This document shows, one piece after another, positions 1-12,764 of a stretch of DNA of 64,000 bases. The position numbers and the translations under genes were made by a program. This stretch comes from Saturnia japonica (lineage: Eukaryota > Arthropoda > Insecta > Lepidoptera > Saturniidae). The notes below the pieces were generated by a model that saw nothing but the letters and a program-made list of their open reading frames with translations, had not been told where the DNA came from and ran no database searches. The first letter of the stretch is position 1, and the number at the start of each line of letters is the position of its first letter. The DNA lies in contig CM065322.1 in assembly GCA_033032175.1 (NCBI GenBank), forward strand, positions 9,362,001-9,426,000. Direction: 5' to 3'.

Positions 1-1026
1 CTTAGAAATTCACATTGTCTCTATGTAATTACGAATACATTTAAAGCATTGGAATAAATTGTTATTCCGATAGTGTTGCATTATTTTCAATCCATACCAA
101 CTGTGTACAATTATTACGTAAGCTCTATATCTTTCCCTAATAAATTGAATATTATTTCGGCAATTATTGAATATTTTAAGAATCAAATACATTTTATTAG
201 TATGTATGATTTTATATTTTTCAGCGGTTATATTTCTGACGAAATTTTGTACAAATTCAACATCTACCGATTGCTAACCCCGACTGTAATTGACAACAAA
301 AACCATAATTAAAGTACTGTTTTCATTAATGCATGGGACAAAATAATTCATTATTATTAGCTGTACTTTTTATGAATTAATTTTTGGTATTTTAGGTAGT
401 CCACATAACTCATTCGCTGCCCCTCGCGATGGACGTAGGATGATTTTCCAACCGTGATGAATTTTCTAAGTAATAAAAGAAATTAACACACTTTGCTGAA
501 CAACAAAATAGAAGGAAGCGGCAAGAGCTATAGCGCTCAACACGATCGCGACCACAATACATAGTAAAAAACCTGTATACATTTTTCGGGATCTACCATA
601 AATATAGCCTTTTTTCTATGATGTATATCCAGCTCGCTAGTGATTTTCGTCACGGTAGGCACGTTGGCCGACATGACGGTGGACACTGTGGAAGAATCCA
701 CATTAAACGGTGGTCATCACTGTTCTTAAATTCCACAAAACAGAGATTGTAGGTGGTAGGGCTTCGGCTTGGTCATTGCACAACGTAGATAGTTATTGAA
801 ACTATCTATAGGTGCCTTAGCAGATAACGGGTTATTGTATCATCGTTACCGTTACTAAAACATAGCTATGTAAAAAACGTAGCTATTTTCGCTATTGAGT
901 AGAAGTTCGTTGTTTGCAGTTATCGAAAGGAAAGCTAAAAAATCATTGCTGTCTCGTTTCCACACATTGAAATTTAAAAAGTTGACTCTTATCTCTTCAT
1001 ATAAATGTTACTTTGAATTAATACAT
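1..1026. other. AT-rich non-coding stretch
   Basis: No convincing gene is visible. The short open frames at 10-312 overlap on both strands, have low-complexity composition and show no recognisable motif. Nothing else was identified. Confidence 0.6.
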
Positions 1027-1272
1027 ACCATCATGCCTGTATCCCTGAAGGAATACGCAGAGGTGTACTAATGTACACCCACAGTTCACCGTGTATGTTT
1101 TTAGATCCCATGTAATAAGGGGCGAGCCTATTGCCATTAATCGGGCACAAACCCAAACTCCGAGCTGCTATTGAGAATTTCATAGAAAAACCTAATAACA
1201 CTTAGCTCGACCTGGGAATCGAACCCAGGGCCTCGATCATAGCAGTCGCGCTTACGACCACTAGGCTAATGC
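1027..1272 (-). repeat. tRNA-derived SINE (family A), near full length
   Basis: Read on the minus strand, 1205-1272 is a tRNA-like head. It has an A-box-like TAGCCTAGTGGT and a B box GGTTCGATTCC, the two internal RNA polymerase III promoter elements. The body runs leftward to about 1027. Three more copies occur at 23955-24080, 24369-24606 and 31005-31153, all in the same orientation. The copies without the head are cut at the tRNA side, which is the 5' truncation expected of LINE-mediated retroposition. This is not a functional tRNA gene because the head continues into a shared non-tRNA body. The family name is not known to me. Confidence 0.85.
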
Positions 1273-1779
1273 ATATGCAGTATAAATCAAAACATTTGAG
1301 TTCGTGTTGTATTAAGGTTTCAATTTTAACGTAAAGTAACTGTGAACTAATAATGATTTTTAAATCTTTATTAATAATTTAATTTGGTGAACATTGTAAA
1401 TAATAACCGTTGGTTGATTATAAGTAGGTATAGTGTATAATATACGTTATGAACAGTTATGTTTTTTCAAGTGTAAACTGTGATGGTTACGTCTTGACGA
1501 TAACATCTCGACGATTACATTTTGACCGTCACCATTCCGATGCTTACATCTTGAAGAAAACAAAATATTAAAAAAAAAAAAATCATATAATAGCTTCGTA
1601 ATGCATAAAATTCTATGAAAACACGACAGCGGCAATAAACAATTAGATATTTTTAAAAACGGAAAATCTATTGTAGTTATTAAAATAGATAGTCTTGGAA
1701 ACGTCTATAAGATATCAATAGATAGTTTCGCTTCGTTGCCCAAATACGCTGCTATTACCCACCGCTATTAGGGCTGTGC
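1273..1779. other. AT-rich stretch, nothing recognised
   Basis: No gene is seen. Around 1447-1560 there is a run of loosely repeated 'gacg / tacatcttga' motifs. Nothing here supports a function. Confidence 0.5.
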
Positions 1780-1990
1780 GGATAGACTGTGCCATGATCA
1801 CCATGCATATGGTTTAAACCTCGCCCAAGTGATTCGCTTATGCGCTTTACGTTTCGGGATCAGCGGCTGCATATCCATGTTATTATTTACGCGGGATCGA
1901 CATAACAGCGGTGGTTGCCGTTGGATAGGAGATCTCTCGGTGATCGTTGTTACTTTTGGATTGTACTGTGCTTACCATCAGATAAAATCC
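1780..1990. repeat. Dispersed repeat family C
   Basis: This block, more GC-rich than its surroundings, contains a 'ctctcggtgatcgttgttac' type motif followed by 'ttgtactgtgcttaccatca'. Related text occurs near 3460-3605, 8010-8080, 47860-47920 and 62555-62650. At 62.4-62.6 kb the same text follows a LINE-like reading frame ending, so family C may be LINE 3' sequence. The 68-residue open frame at 1829-2035 is judged a chance frame inside the repeat. Confidence 0.5.
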
Positions 1991-2103
1991 TGTCACTTTG
2001 CCATTCAAGTATTAAGAAAGTTAAGGGCCCTGTAAAGTACACGTAACAGTACATAAGTACAATTATTTTGTTGAGCTTTGAATATAAACCAGTTATAGCT
2101 TAA

Positions 2104-2420
2104 GTATTACTAGCTGACCCGGCACACGTTATTCTGCCCTTTTTAATAGTCTACAACGTGGCCACAGCGACCACATGATCCCATTATTTGCATGAAAACT
2201 TTTCCAGCAAACGAAAATAAACAAGAAAAATTATCCATTCTAATTCAATCCTGAGTTAGGTACGGTTTGAGTTTATTAAAAAATTCGATAGGAAAAGGAT
2301 GTTCACTTATTGGAAATTTCTAAACTTTCTTCAATAAAAACCTAATTCGGCCTATTACAAACATTTTAAATCAAGAAATATCTAAAACGATCCGGTGTTG
2401 ATCGTACCAACGTACAGCAT
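2104..2420 (-). repeat. CTAG-ended dispersed element (Helitron-like terminus)
   Basis: The left edge reads 'actagctgacccggcacacg'. On the minus strand this is a GC-rich tail ending in CTAGT, like the ends near 9349, 21340, 24707 and 31838. Helitrons typically end in CTRR after a GC-rich hairpin and insert between A and T. The rest is AT-rich and non-coding. The Helitron assignment rests only on the terminus. Confidence 0.4.
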
Positions 2421-3340
2421 TTCATTTCTATTTATTTTCATTTTTAAATATCACCTATGTATTTTCAGTGTAAGTTGTTGAGCCAGCAAAGGATTAATTA
2501 ATGAAGTTTGAGCTACACACATAATAAGAGATATTAATTAACTGTAAGGCAGCTGGCGTGCGGTAGTTACCTGATTCTAATATGGAATATTAACGTGATC
2601 TAAATGTTTGCTTTGAAAATTCAATAACTAAATTATTCAAAAGTTTGTTTAGTAAATAAAATAATAGTTGGCCGTCACGAATCACCCGGCAAATGTGAAA
2701 TATCTTAGAGAATATTCAAATTTTTAATAAATAAAAATCGAAATTCAATAAAAAATAGTAAAAAATAAAATAAAGTGAAAAAGAGTAGTTTGCTTGAGTG
2801 TCTAGTATGTGCACACACACACGCAAGGTAGTTGACATCGACAGCGTACAGAGTGTCATTCCGTTTGCCGTCACGCATACGGTTCGATTTTACTACCAAG
2901 TCGCGCCAATGGATTTATTTACATCAAAATACATTAAATTTAAGTTAGTGTATTCTGGGTGGTAGGATACGAAAATTGTGTTTGACTGTATTATAGCCAA
3001 CATACATCAGAGGGCTGCCAAGTCAAGTTAAGTCATAGTCAATGAAAACGAAAAAAATGTATGGAAATTCACATATCTAATTTCACATGATTGAACATTG
3101 ACGCTGTGACGAGTGATACGCTTAGACGGTGTATTATAATAATACACAATACAATAAATAGTATTTAAAGAGGAAAGATTTTATTTTTTATTTGTAATGG
3201 AATAACTCAAAAACTACTGCACCGATTTAGAAAATTCTTTCACTAATATAAAGGTACAGTATCAGTGAGTAACATAGGCTATATTATAATTTGAAAAATT
3301 AATTTATTCCTCATAAAAATATCGATAGTTTTACACAAGG
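2421..3340. other. AT-rich stretch, nothing recognised
   Basis: No gene is seen. The minus-strand frame at 2705-2899 lies partly in a low-complexity A/T tract and a CA-rich run (about 2810-2825). It has no domain-like content. Confidence 0.5.
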
Positions 3341-3605
3341 TATAAAAAAGTGCCTACACGGGTACGTTGGCGATGTTTGTCGTATAAAATTAACACCGTG
3401 GGACACAGCTACTATATTATAATAATATAATATGGTGATAAACCTGTCATAATTTGTCGCGTTTCAGGGTCAGCCATAGTACATCTAGCTGTCGAGAGGC
3501 TTGCAGGCCGGCATGACAGTCACGATCCGCCTATGTGTTGCTGATCACTCGGTAATCACCGTTTATTTAAATTGTACTGTGTTAACCATCAGGCACAGTG
3601 ATTTC
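3341..3605. repeat. Two abutting dispersed-repeat fragments
   Basis: Positions 3341-3420 contain 'acaccgtgggacacagcta', shared with 6500-6580 and, inverted, with 9349-9380 and 60545-60620. Positions 3460-3605 match repeat family C, including the 'tactgtgttaaccatcaggc' ending. Both are fragments and neither is coding. Confidence 0.5.
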
Positions 3606-3654
3606 ACTTTACCATACAAATATAAAAAAGTGAGTTTTATTTATAACATTACAA

Positions 3655-3885
3655 CAGTTTTTTGCTAAATGCATATGAAAGTATATAACGATAACTATAA
3701 AAAAAACACATTTTCTAAATTCATTTCTGTTGTTTGTTTGTTCCGGGTAATCTCCGAAACGATTTAACCGATTTTGACGACACTTTTACTGGTTATATAG
3801 GTAATGTTATAAGGAGTAACTTAGGCTACTTTTATTTTATAAAAATAATTAGGATTCCGTGCAAATTAAAAAAGCTAGTCATGGA
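3655..3885 (+). repeat. Dispersed repeat family E, copy 1
   Basis: Starting at 'ttgctaaatgcatatgaaag' and including 'taatctccgaaac' and 'accgattttgac', this segment matches the last 230 bases of the window (63770-64000) in the same orientation and order. The 70-residue open frame at 3734-3946 arises from the repeat. The class of element is not evident. Confidence 0.6.
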
Positions 3886-4049
3886 GAATCAATTCGGGAT
3901 CCTAAATGGCTTACCTACGCTGAGTAAACCAAAAGAGATATATTAAATTAAAGTACTGCATGATTGTAGACACTAAAAAACCTACAAAAAAGTTAACAAG
4001 AGTATATAGAGATAGAGAGATATCTTCTAAGGATCACCCAAAATAAAAC

Positions 4050-4212
4050 CGGGAGTGGGGGTAGTACGATCAGCGCGTCTGCTGGATCGACGGCATTGTG
4101 TAGTCCACGCGAGCTCAGCCGCGGGATTTTTTTTCTCCAAGTCCGGTGAAGCTGTAAAAGCCGTCAGAGGCTCCAGGGCCCCTAAGGCTAACAGTCAGTC
4201 AGCCGCAGGTAT
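4050..4212 (+). repeat. Dispersed repeat family D, copy 1
   Basis: A GC-rich segment contains 'tccggtgaagctgtaaaagc' followed by 'cagggcccctaaggctaac'. An inverted copy lies at 6970-7090. Shorter fragments lie at 54262-54292 (inverted) and 61555-61610. The 60-residue open frame at 4055-4237 is made of this repeat and shows no known domain. Confidence 0.6.
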
Positions 4213-6500
4213 AGTTAGTTTAATTATGAATAGGTGAATTAAATTTATATTTTATTTAAAAGGTTTACATTTTTATTATAATATTGTTAGCGAATTTATT
4301 TGTTTCTATTTATTATCCTATGTAATAAATACCTGCATCAAAAAAAAAATTATTATAGAAATAAACTTATTAAAACATTGCTTATGATTTATGATATATA
4401 GAAGGCGAGATAAGTACAATTGTAATATATTATTATGTTTGATAAGTAAAAATCTACATTTAAAATGAACACATGATTTTTTTAAATGCCTTACCAGGCG
4501 TCTATAGTTCAAGTAATGTCTACATGTAGGTATGCTTAGTAGCAGCCCTTTAAACAAGACTACAAAATCGGAGTTAGTCTTTGAAACACGCTTCGTACGG
4601 CATGAAATCTTGTTTAATCTAAGAGAGACAAGCTTGACTAAAACTTTACCTACATTTAACTAAATTAGGTATGTATTTTATTGTTTTTTAAATAGATGGT
4701 AAGATGTTTAATGTAAGGTTTTTGATTCAGAGCACTTAAATGAGCAACTTATTAAATAATACTAGGTTTTCTTATTCGACACCATTAAAAAATCTAATGA
4801 TAACAATGGAAATAATAGATAAAGAAGTAAAAAAAAAAAAAATTATATTTAAATATCATAAATCTATTAGTATAAGATACACTTTTTCACGTTAGGTTAC
4901 TACCGTGTGGTTAGGTGTATATAGACTAAGTTTACAGAAAATGTTTTCAATTTACTTGGGCTTAGTTTAGGTATTTTAATTCCGTGAAACGGCTTGTCTG
5001 TATTTTTAATAATGAAGACGTTACCAAATACATTCAGCCGCTTCAACTGGGCAGGAAATATTGCCTGTATCACGGTAAGTGATTTGAAGAGCTGTTCAAT
5101 CTAATACCTTAGTCTTCTTTCCACAACAGAACACGCGCTTGACTTCAGGGACTATGCCATCAATTTGTCGAGCTACTATAAAAAAATAGACTATTATTAT
5201 TTTAATCGACTACCCATTGTTTATGGGACAAAGTGCAATACTAAGCAGTTGAGACTTAGATACCTAGTTGGCTACCTGAAGATAAATAGATTGAGAATAG
5301 ATAAATAGGTGAGGATAGATACGATTTCTCGGTGGCACAACTCCAAATTTTATTACCTACTTCAACGATGTGCATGCATTTGGATGCAAACACTGCAGAA
5401 TAATCAAGCGAATGAATATGCCAGTGTCAGTTTCGGCTTGTAATGTAATTTACATGCTCGTTCTACGTCTGGCATTTGTTTCACCTAATTGCTACGTCAG
5501 ATAACACGATCGTTTAGCGCGATAGTGTGCTTTTAGTGTAATAGCTTGGTCTTCAAAGGATTTAAAATTGAATTAACATTTAGTTTAGGATAGTTTCATG
5601 CATGCAACTTCATTGGCGTAAATTTAATTCAAGTAATAATTTATAAAAGGTATGATGTATCCTGTGTTATTATTCTACTTTATAATTGACTTCTATACCC
5701 AATTTCATTGGAATTCTCGTCTAGATGTGCAAGCGTGATTAAATGACAAATATTAAAACAAACATGTTTAACATTTAATTATTTTTTAGATTAGGTTTTA
5801 GATATAATTTCTTCTAGTAGTGATCGATTATAGCAATGAGAACGCAATCGAAAAAAATAAAAAGTATTTACTTTGCATTTATATTATTAAGTTTACTTTT
5901 AATCTTTGGATGTTTTTAATGTAATTAACACATTTACAAATGGCGTGTGCTCATTTTAACCTCATTATAAATAATCTCTACTTATTATTATTATATTATA
6001 TTATAGTTTTAATATAATAAAGCTGATAAGTTTTATTTGTTCCGAAACTACCAGTCAGATTCGAAAAATTATTTTTTAAGTGATAACCAGATTCACAGAA
6101 ACTCTCAGCTAGCCTAAAATATTGTTTTTTATTATGTAAGTCAGAAGTGGAAGCCCTCCCGAACTGTTTTATCCGCGTGCGTTGGCGTAATGGTTATTGA
6201 TACATAAATACAATGTTCCACATAAATATTGGTCCTTAGTATATCTAAAAAAAGTTCGCAATAGCATATGCCTATCTCTTGTACATAAGCCACAATAAGG
6301 TATTTTGTGTTTTTTTTTGTAGATTAAAAATTGATTTATGACTTATTTATTGATTGATTTATTTAGGCATGGCATTCTTTATTGTAAAGAAAATATCATG
6401 AAGTTTAATTTTGCTCTGTATAGCATATTATTTGGAAACGTCGTTTAGGAGATAATGAAAATTAAAATAATTTGTACTTGCGGGAAGTGAGAGCAATTAT
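4213..6500. other. AT-rich stretch with one short repeat relic
   Basis: No gene is recognised. A short fragment near 5115-5160 ('ttccacaacagaa' then 'cacgcgcttg') matches text at 62363-62400, so it is a dispersed-repeat relic. The rest is unique AT-rich sequence. Confidence 0.5.
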
Positions 6501-6580
6501 GATAGGTTACAGGTGCGTTGGCGGCGCGGTGTTTGTCGGATAAAATTAGTATGGGTGAAACCGTGGGACACAGCTAGTTC
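6500..6580 (+). repeat. CTAG-ended repeat fragment
   Basis: It carries 'gcgttggcggcgcggtgttt' and ends 'gtgggacacagctagt'. An inverted relative occurs at 60545-60620 and shorter relatives at 3350-3420 and 9349-9380. It probably represents the terminus of a non-autonomous element. Confidence 0.5.
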
Positions 6581-6969
6581 TTTATAAAAAATAATATCTG
6601 GGGTTTAGGGCTTTATAAATAAATAAAAAATGTATCTATATGTTTTGGAATTTAAAACGTTATCTAATTACAAATTTTCAACCAAATCGTTAGAGCCGTT
6701 TCCGAGAAATCAATGACATATTAATTAATAACATTAATCATAAAGAATTGCTCATATAAAATAGTAATAAATAAATTCTGGAAATAATTATTCAGATACT
6801 CATTAACAGGGATGACAACTTCGTAAATTTAAGAAGAAAAAAAATTATACAGGAAGTTTTTTTAGAGGGTATTTTCTAGGAATATCCCAAGATTATATTT
6901 TATAATTTTTTTAAATGAAATATATAGGTAATCATTGAGTAGGGAGGATCCTCCGACTAGACGAATGTT

Positions 6970-7090
6970 GTGTGTGGCGGGCACTGCCCAACGGTTGTTT
7001 TTTTTTTTTTGAGCTGACTACACTGTTAGCCTTAGGGGCCCTAAAGCCGCTGCGGCTTTTACAGCTTCACCGGACTTGGACCAAGGGTTG
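6970..7090 (-). repeat. Dispersed repeat family D, copy 2 (inverted)
   Basis: The reverse complement of 7017-7085 aligns with 4137-4205: the same 'aagtccggtgaagctgtaaa' core followed by the 'gggcccctaaggctaacagt' tail. A poly-T run (about 6998-7011) adjoins it. Confidence 0.6.
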
Positions 7091-9344
7091 TTGTCGGGTT
7101 CAGAGTATATATGTTCTATTGTTGGGTTAATTTTAATATCGCGATGTAGGATGCGTCAGTTCTTAGTTCGTATGTGGCGAGATAGATGTCGCTACAGTTA
7201 CTTAATCCTATGAAATAAATATTTTAATTTGTCTGATAATTTTTTTTAAAAAAGTAACTTATTTCAAACTTAGGAAATTTTAGTAGTTTAATGGTCTGAT
7301 GTGAATCATCCATAAGGAGATTTGGTGACAAAGCGCATTTATAGAGCCGAAAATAAGCCTTATCATGTATTTAATTGTAATAAGTTTGTAAAAAAAATTG
7401 TATTCATAGGTACGAAAATAAAAATGTCCTTATTTTCTAGAGTTAATCATTAAAATCTCACTATTTTCTTTTTGGATACATTTTTATTCCGAATCCTTAT
7501 TATTATACGCAGTTTTTAGTGGAATGTTCGTAAAATGTCACTCAGTTCATATAATATTAAAGAGTATTGTTTATTTTTGGTGACGGCCCAATGTTGCGAT
7601 TGCTTCCATTAGCTGACTTCAGGTCACGATTTAAATTGTGAACCTTTCTGGATCGATAAAAGTGGTTAACTATAAATGTTGTCGTTTTCGTTGCTATGTA
7701 AATTTAGAATAATTATTTAACGGACTTCACATATAAGTAGGTTAGTCAATTCGAATGTATATTTTTTAATGGATGTTAACTCCTTTGTTTATCAACCGTT
7801 TTGGATAATTATTTTTTTGTTGGATAGGGGATACCTTGAGGATACACCAATGAACTCTTCAAAATCATTGAAGCTGGTTTTCTTTTATGTTAAAAATTAT
7901 CTTGTTTCTTGGTTTCAATTTATATTGAGTTGCTAACCGCATCTGTTATTCCGAAAACATGCTCCAGCTTGATCTCGGCCGGCATACGTCCAGGTAGACC
8001 ACCCGCCATAGTGGCACGCTTACGAATGCCGCGTTTCAGGATCAGGCGGTGTATATCCAGGAATCCGCGAGTTGACTCTATGTTTAAAAATTAAAGTAAA
8101 TTATTGAGTAACATTGGTCTGTAGGTAAAACGACTAAAAGAATACAAATCTGGAAAAGTAATTGTGTATTTATTTAATTTTCCCTTTGGAAAATAATATA
8201 TTTGTGGGAGTCACGTGATTTGAAACGCCGATTAGAAAATGTGACGTACCATTCAGGAAATATGAACGTTAGACTCTTGTGTAAGTTGTCATATGTCACT
8301 GTTATAATACAAAATAACGCTTTAATATGAATGTTGACGTCACGGGACCATAATGGCGCGTATTTGTATTGTGTTTTATATTTAACATTTCAACATATAA
8401 AATGTTTAGCACAATTTTCCAAAAGTTGTCGACTCCCGAATTATGCGGAGTGGTAGGCATCTGTACTTACTCGACTGGGTCGCAAAAATCATGCAATGCA
8501 AACTTTCATGGACTTTTCTTTTGGTTGCCGTGTTTTGGCAAAGAAATTAAATTAAATGCAGCAGTGAGTGAAATTATTTAACTTTAAATCGAATAGGAAA
8601 CCACAAACTGAAGAGATTCATGAATCTGTAAAGAAACACGACATAATTATCCGAAGAAGTACATTTTAAAATTATTTTTTATTTTTTTTATTTCCAGTCA
8701 AATGGAATTCTTTATGTCCTTTCCTACATAATTAATAATATTAATAAAAATATATAAGTACGATATAAATTATGTAGTATATATATACAGTATCTAGAAT
8801 AATCTTATTAACTAATGTTATATTAAAATTACATCACAATAATTTTATTAATAATGAAATCGTTTTTAAAAGTTACCTTCGCATATTTGTTAAGCGGATT
8901 AATTAAACAATATTTAGTTCGCCAAATAATTGACTTTATTGTATTTATTTCTATGTATATTATTACGGTAAAGTATAGAAAATAAACGTTAAATTTATTA
9001 CATCTAATAGGAAATAGCGTGCGCGGCAATGAGCCTATTAACAATGTCAGGCAAATGAGCGCACTCTCGGAAATACTTCGACATATAAGGCGGAGCGTCG
9101 GCAATAAATATGCTAATCTAATACTGTTGGCACGAGAGATGCTGCAGGCGGGAACGTGTATTACCCTAGTATAGAGTGTTTATTGCGCTCTATATATCTC
9201 CTTGTTACACAATGAAATTGCCTCAGCTCATAAATCTATATGTAATACCTATATCAAAAGAATGTTTGTGTGTTTGAGAACATACCATTTCCAGTAAAAG
9301 TATGATGCAGATTTGAAAAATAAATACTTTTTGTATTTTATAGT
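7091..9344. other. AT-rich stretch, no supported gene
   Basis: Nothing gene-like is supported. A short GC-richer patch at 8010-8080 resembles repeat family C. The 70-residue frame at 8369-8581 and the minus-strand 91-residue frame at 8829-9104 have no domain or signal and are treated as chance frames. Confidence 0.5.
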
Positions 9345-10835
9345 CTACTAGCTGTGTCCCACGGCTTCGCCCACATATAGGATAAAAACATAACCCTCCT
9401 TTTTGAAGTCGGGTAAAAAGTCAAGCCCCATTGAAAGGATATATGAAAAAAAACCATAAGAACCTTCCTGACAATAATAATTATAAAAACTGGAGTTTTA
9501 AACAAAAGTTATAAATAAAATGAATAACGAATGAAATTAAACTGTTAGGATGATTAAAATCCAAAGATAACACAATAGTTCCAAAAGAACGAACTTTTTG
9601 AATAATTTAAAATTCGAGTACAAAGAGAATGTCTTCGAAGACTTCGAAACAAAGATCATATATTCATACAAAACGAATAAAATTTTCACAGATCGTTAAA
9701 TACGTTTTGACGGAAGGTCTTCTCTTTGTGTAGATTTAATAGGCGAGGCGACCTTTGAATTGGCAGCCTAAAATTATATTTGAAATCCAAATCTTCTAGC
9801 TAATAACCTTAATTTTTACCTATCACTGAAGCGGAACTGTGAAAATTTCGACCAATATAATGTCGTCATGTCATGTCATGTCTAGATTTTCATGCATTTC
9901 TATTGGTCAAAATATCCATAGCTCCGCTTCTGTAAACAGGCAGCTTTAAGGTTGAGTTGAATATAATTAATATGAAAACATTGAATACTTTTTAACCCCC
10001 GACAAAAAAAGAAGTCTTTATCTGAATCTGTATGTCTGTCTGTCTGTGGCATCGTAGCTCACCGATTTTGATCCAGTTTCTCTTGTTTGAAAGGAGACTT
10101 GTTCGAGAGTGTTCTTAGCAACAATTTAAGAAAATCTGTTCTGCTATTTGAAAATTATCAGCTTTTATCGAGTTGTTAAAGAGATGTAAGCATCTACTAC
10201 AAGTCACTATGAGTCACTACTCGTGATGTATTAAAGAAAAAAAACTAGATTAAAATTGGCAGATACACACGTTACACATATTTTTGTATCGGGGATTAAA
10301 AATGGATGTTGGTGTACTATTATGAGATTCATAAACTTTTTAACCGTTTGCGGTCACCATGAAATTGGTAGTTGGTTTATTTCATGGAGAAGGTTTTTTG
10401 TTATCCCTGGACGTATGCTGCGGTCGAGTTATTAACTAGGTACTACAAAGGATAAAACAACGGCTGCGGGGCCAACTACATAGTTACATATAACACGAAA
10501 CTATACAAGTAAATACATTGCCACTTCATTTTTGACAAAACAATGTCTCTGACCTTAACTCAGCGGTAGCAAAGTTAAAAATACAAACAAAAGAAATGGA
10601 TAGCGAACCTAGGCGGCTTGTCAAGTCCCGAGCGTGATACACTGTTGCAATTGCTAATCTATTTCTCTAGGATTTTGAATTGCAATAGGTTTATACTTAC
10701 ATTCAATCATAATATTATATAGAGTGTAGCATTTAAGTGGTCAGTGACGGAAAATCCGAAACTATAAGACATGACATCGATTTTAAAGTGAAGATAAACT
10801 GCATTTATAGATTAAAAAAAAAAAATTATACATGA
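9345..10835. other. Repeat relics in AT-rich DNA
   Basis: Positions 9349-9380 carry 'actagctgtgtcccacggct', the inverted form of the 6500-6580 terminus. Positions 10018-10130 contain 'gtctgtctgtctgt' and an 'accgattttgat' motif typical of dispersed insect repeats. A 'tcatg' pentamer is iterated at about 9866-9880. No gene is seen. Confidence 0.45.
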
Positions 10836-10955
10836 GTTGGGAACCGAACCTATTCAATTTAGGTGGTAGCTAGCAAGGTAGGTTTTAGAAAATATACTAC
10901 CACCATCACGATGTACTCCTTCACCGAAAGCTTAGTTATTGAACTCGAAGAAAAT
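10836..10955 (-). repeat. SINE family B fragment
   Basis: The segment with 'ggtggtagctagcaaggtag', 'actaccacc' and 'tcaccgaaagct' matches 22795-22880 in the same orientation. The tRNA-like head present at 22880-22951 is missing, so this copy is 5' truncated. Confidence 0.65.
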
Positions 10956-11339
10956 CGTGACCCTGTTTAGGCTTGATTATAGACGCCAAAGTCCCGTGAA
11001 AGTGAAATTAGAGACTCTAAAATCTATTTATTCAAAATGTATGAACTCCTAAACCTAAAACCGAGTCGAAGAGCACTTCAAACACGGGGAAATAAAATGA
11101 TATTAGAATTCGCAATGAAACCTGATAACTTGTTTAAGAAGCTTTTAAGTTTTCAGAGCCAGTTTCTATAAATGTACTCAAAAGTCTTCTGTATCTTCTA
11201 CGTAATGAAATTTTTAAACGTTTTAAACTGATGGGTCTAGAAGTATGAAGAAGAATTTTTGGAAACTTAAAAACAAATCAAATTTTAGTGATTCTATAAC
11301 TTCTGAACGACTAGACCGATTGAGCTCATATCTTTAACG

Positions 11340-11460
11340 GAGCTCCTTCGAGAAAGGGCGGTCAAGGTCGGCAATGCGCTAGTGATAAATTTGCTGTTAC
11401 AAGCGTCGATAGGCTACGGTAACCACTTACCATTACGCGAGCCTTATTTTTGTTTGCCAC
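11340..11460 (+). repeat. Dispersed repeat family J, copy 1
   Basis: 'gagctccttcgagaa', 'ggcaatgcgctag', 'acaagcgtcgataggctacg' and 'accacttaccatta' run in the same order as related text at 56535-56640. This type of text is common in lepidopteran genomes. It ends just before the left inverted repeat of the element at 11464. Confidence 0.55.
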
Positions 11461-11463
11461 TAA

Positions 11464-12126
11464 GAGAGTTTCCACATTACCCGATACGACATCGATATCG
11501 GACGCCGATAACATATTGTGGCAATTAAAATTAAAATGTATGAAATACGTACCAGTCTTTCACATTGTCTGCTCCGGTATTGGATATCGGATCTGACACC
11601 GATATGTTAGCGGCACTATCAGACGCCCGAAGGCTGTCGGATAATAATGTTTGTATGTATGCTATACGTGTATCTACATTGCCTCTGTGTACTCAGATCA
11701 GCCGCGAGCCGGCCATTTTGTATTTTGGTTCTTGATGCTGATTGTTAGATGAATTAGCAAAAAAATTATTAAATGTGGATTCACTTATACGAAAGTAATT
11801 AAAACACTTCTGAGGTGCGTTTTGTAGCTTGCTAAAAGATATAAAATGCTCCCTCTGTATATCTAGCTTGCATAATTGGATGTGTCCAATACTGTCTGAG
11901 GACAAATCTTTTTTGCGTCTCAAATAAAATAGATACAGCAAATACAGTTTTCTTTTACAGTCTGCCATAACGACCTGCTCTCACAAAGCTATTAAGAAAA
12001 TGGTCGAATCGGAATAATTTCATCGGGAAAATGTGAAGATACTACAATAACTACATGGTATCGGATATCGGATCTTGGCTACCGGCGTCCGGCACCGATA
12101 TCGTATCGTGTAATGTGGAAACGCTC
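11464..12126. mobile_element. PIF/Harbinger-like element with ~49-bp inverted repeats
   Basis: The left end reads GAGAGTTTCCACATTACCCG. The reverse complement of the right end reads GAGCGTTTCCACATTACACG. The arms stay alignable for about 49 bases with about eight mismatches. The flanking triplets are TAA (11461-11463) and TAC (12127-12129), compatible with a decayed 3-bp target duplication of the TWA type used by PIF/Harbinger elements. GATATCGG-like subterminal motifs recur near both ends. At 663 bp, with only a transposase remnant inside, it would be non-autonomous. The inverted repeats are clear; the superfamily is inferred. Confidence 0.7.
11693..11968 (-). pseudogene. PIF/Harbinger transposase N-terminal remnant
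   Basis: This 91-residue frame lies wholly inside the inverted-repeat element. Near residues 58-70 it reads YFRISESTFNNFF, which resembles the 'FRMs...F..Ll' segment near the N-terminus of Harbinger-type nucleases. The catalytic DDE part is absent, so it cannot be an active transposase. The frame may be chance extended by composition; the motif and its location are the support. Confidence 0.45.
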
Positions 12127-12764
12127 TACGGTATATGAACAACAAAATCACAAAACCACAACTACAAAGTGTGTAAGCTAATAATTAGCACACCGATGCA
12201 CACAACAACACTGGTAATATTCGAACCGCATGATAATTGTACGCTAGGGAACCCTCGGCGTTCTCCATGTGGGTTCCTGAGTAATGGGGGGGCAATAATA
12301 ATAAATGGACGGGGGAAACCTGTTGGAAAACCTTAGAGGAAAATGTTTATAGGTCATCGACGTTATTGATTTCTTTGCGTAGGTAAAAAGAAACGTGAAG
12401 CGTTTCTTGGAGAATACAAATCAGTTGGGCTCGGCGATGCGTTCCTATTGGTATTTTTCACTGGATCGTACCTTATATGATGATTGGGTAGTTCTGAACT
12501 TTGACTTACATAGCTAAATGTTTTATAATAGTAGAACTTCGGGTATGGATAATTAATAATTGAAGCACAATAATAACGCTGACTTGAACAGTGATAATAG
12601 AAGTTATTATTAATTACGTCAGTTTTATACATTAGTAACCTCTTTAGATAAAAACTTCTTCGTCTTTTTCTTCTCATTTTATGACAACGTGTGTATATAT
12701 ATAATTATGCCAATGTCACGTGAATAGAATATTTTCCTAATCTCCAGAGCACAAACAATTTATT
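12127..12764. other. No supported gene
   Basis: A 104-residue minus-strand frame spans 12363-12677. It is rich in Tyr, Ser, Asn and Arg and has no recognisable domain, signal peptide or splice context. It is left unassigned and is probably chance. Confidence 0.45.

Noticed and set aside
1205..1272. tRNA gene on the minus strand
   Set aside because: Promoter boxes are present, but the sequence continues into a body shared with other copies, including head-less ones. This is a SINE head. The same applies to 24540-24606 and 22880-22951.
8829..9104. 91-residue minus-strand frame
   Set aside because: It is Ile-, Lys- and Asn-rich with no motif. Frames of this length are expected by chance in 64 kb of such sequence.
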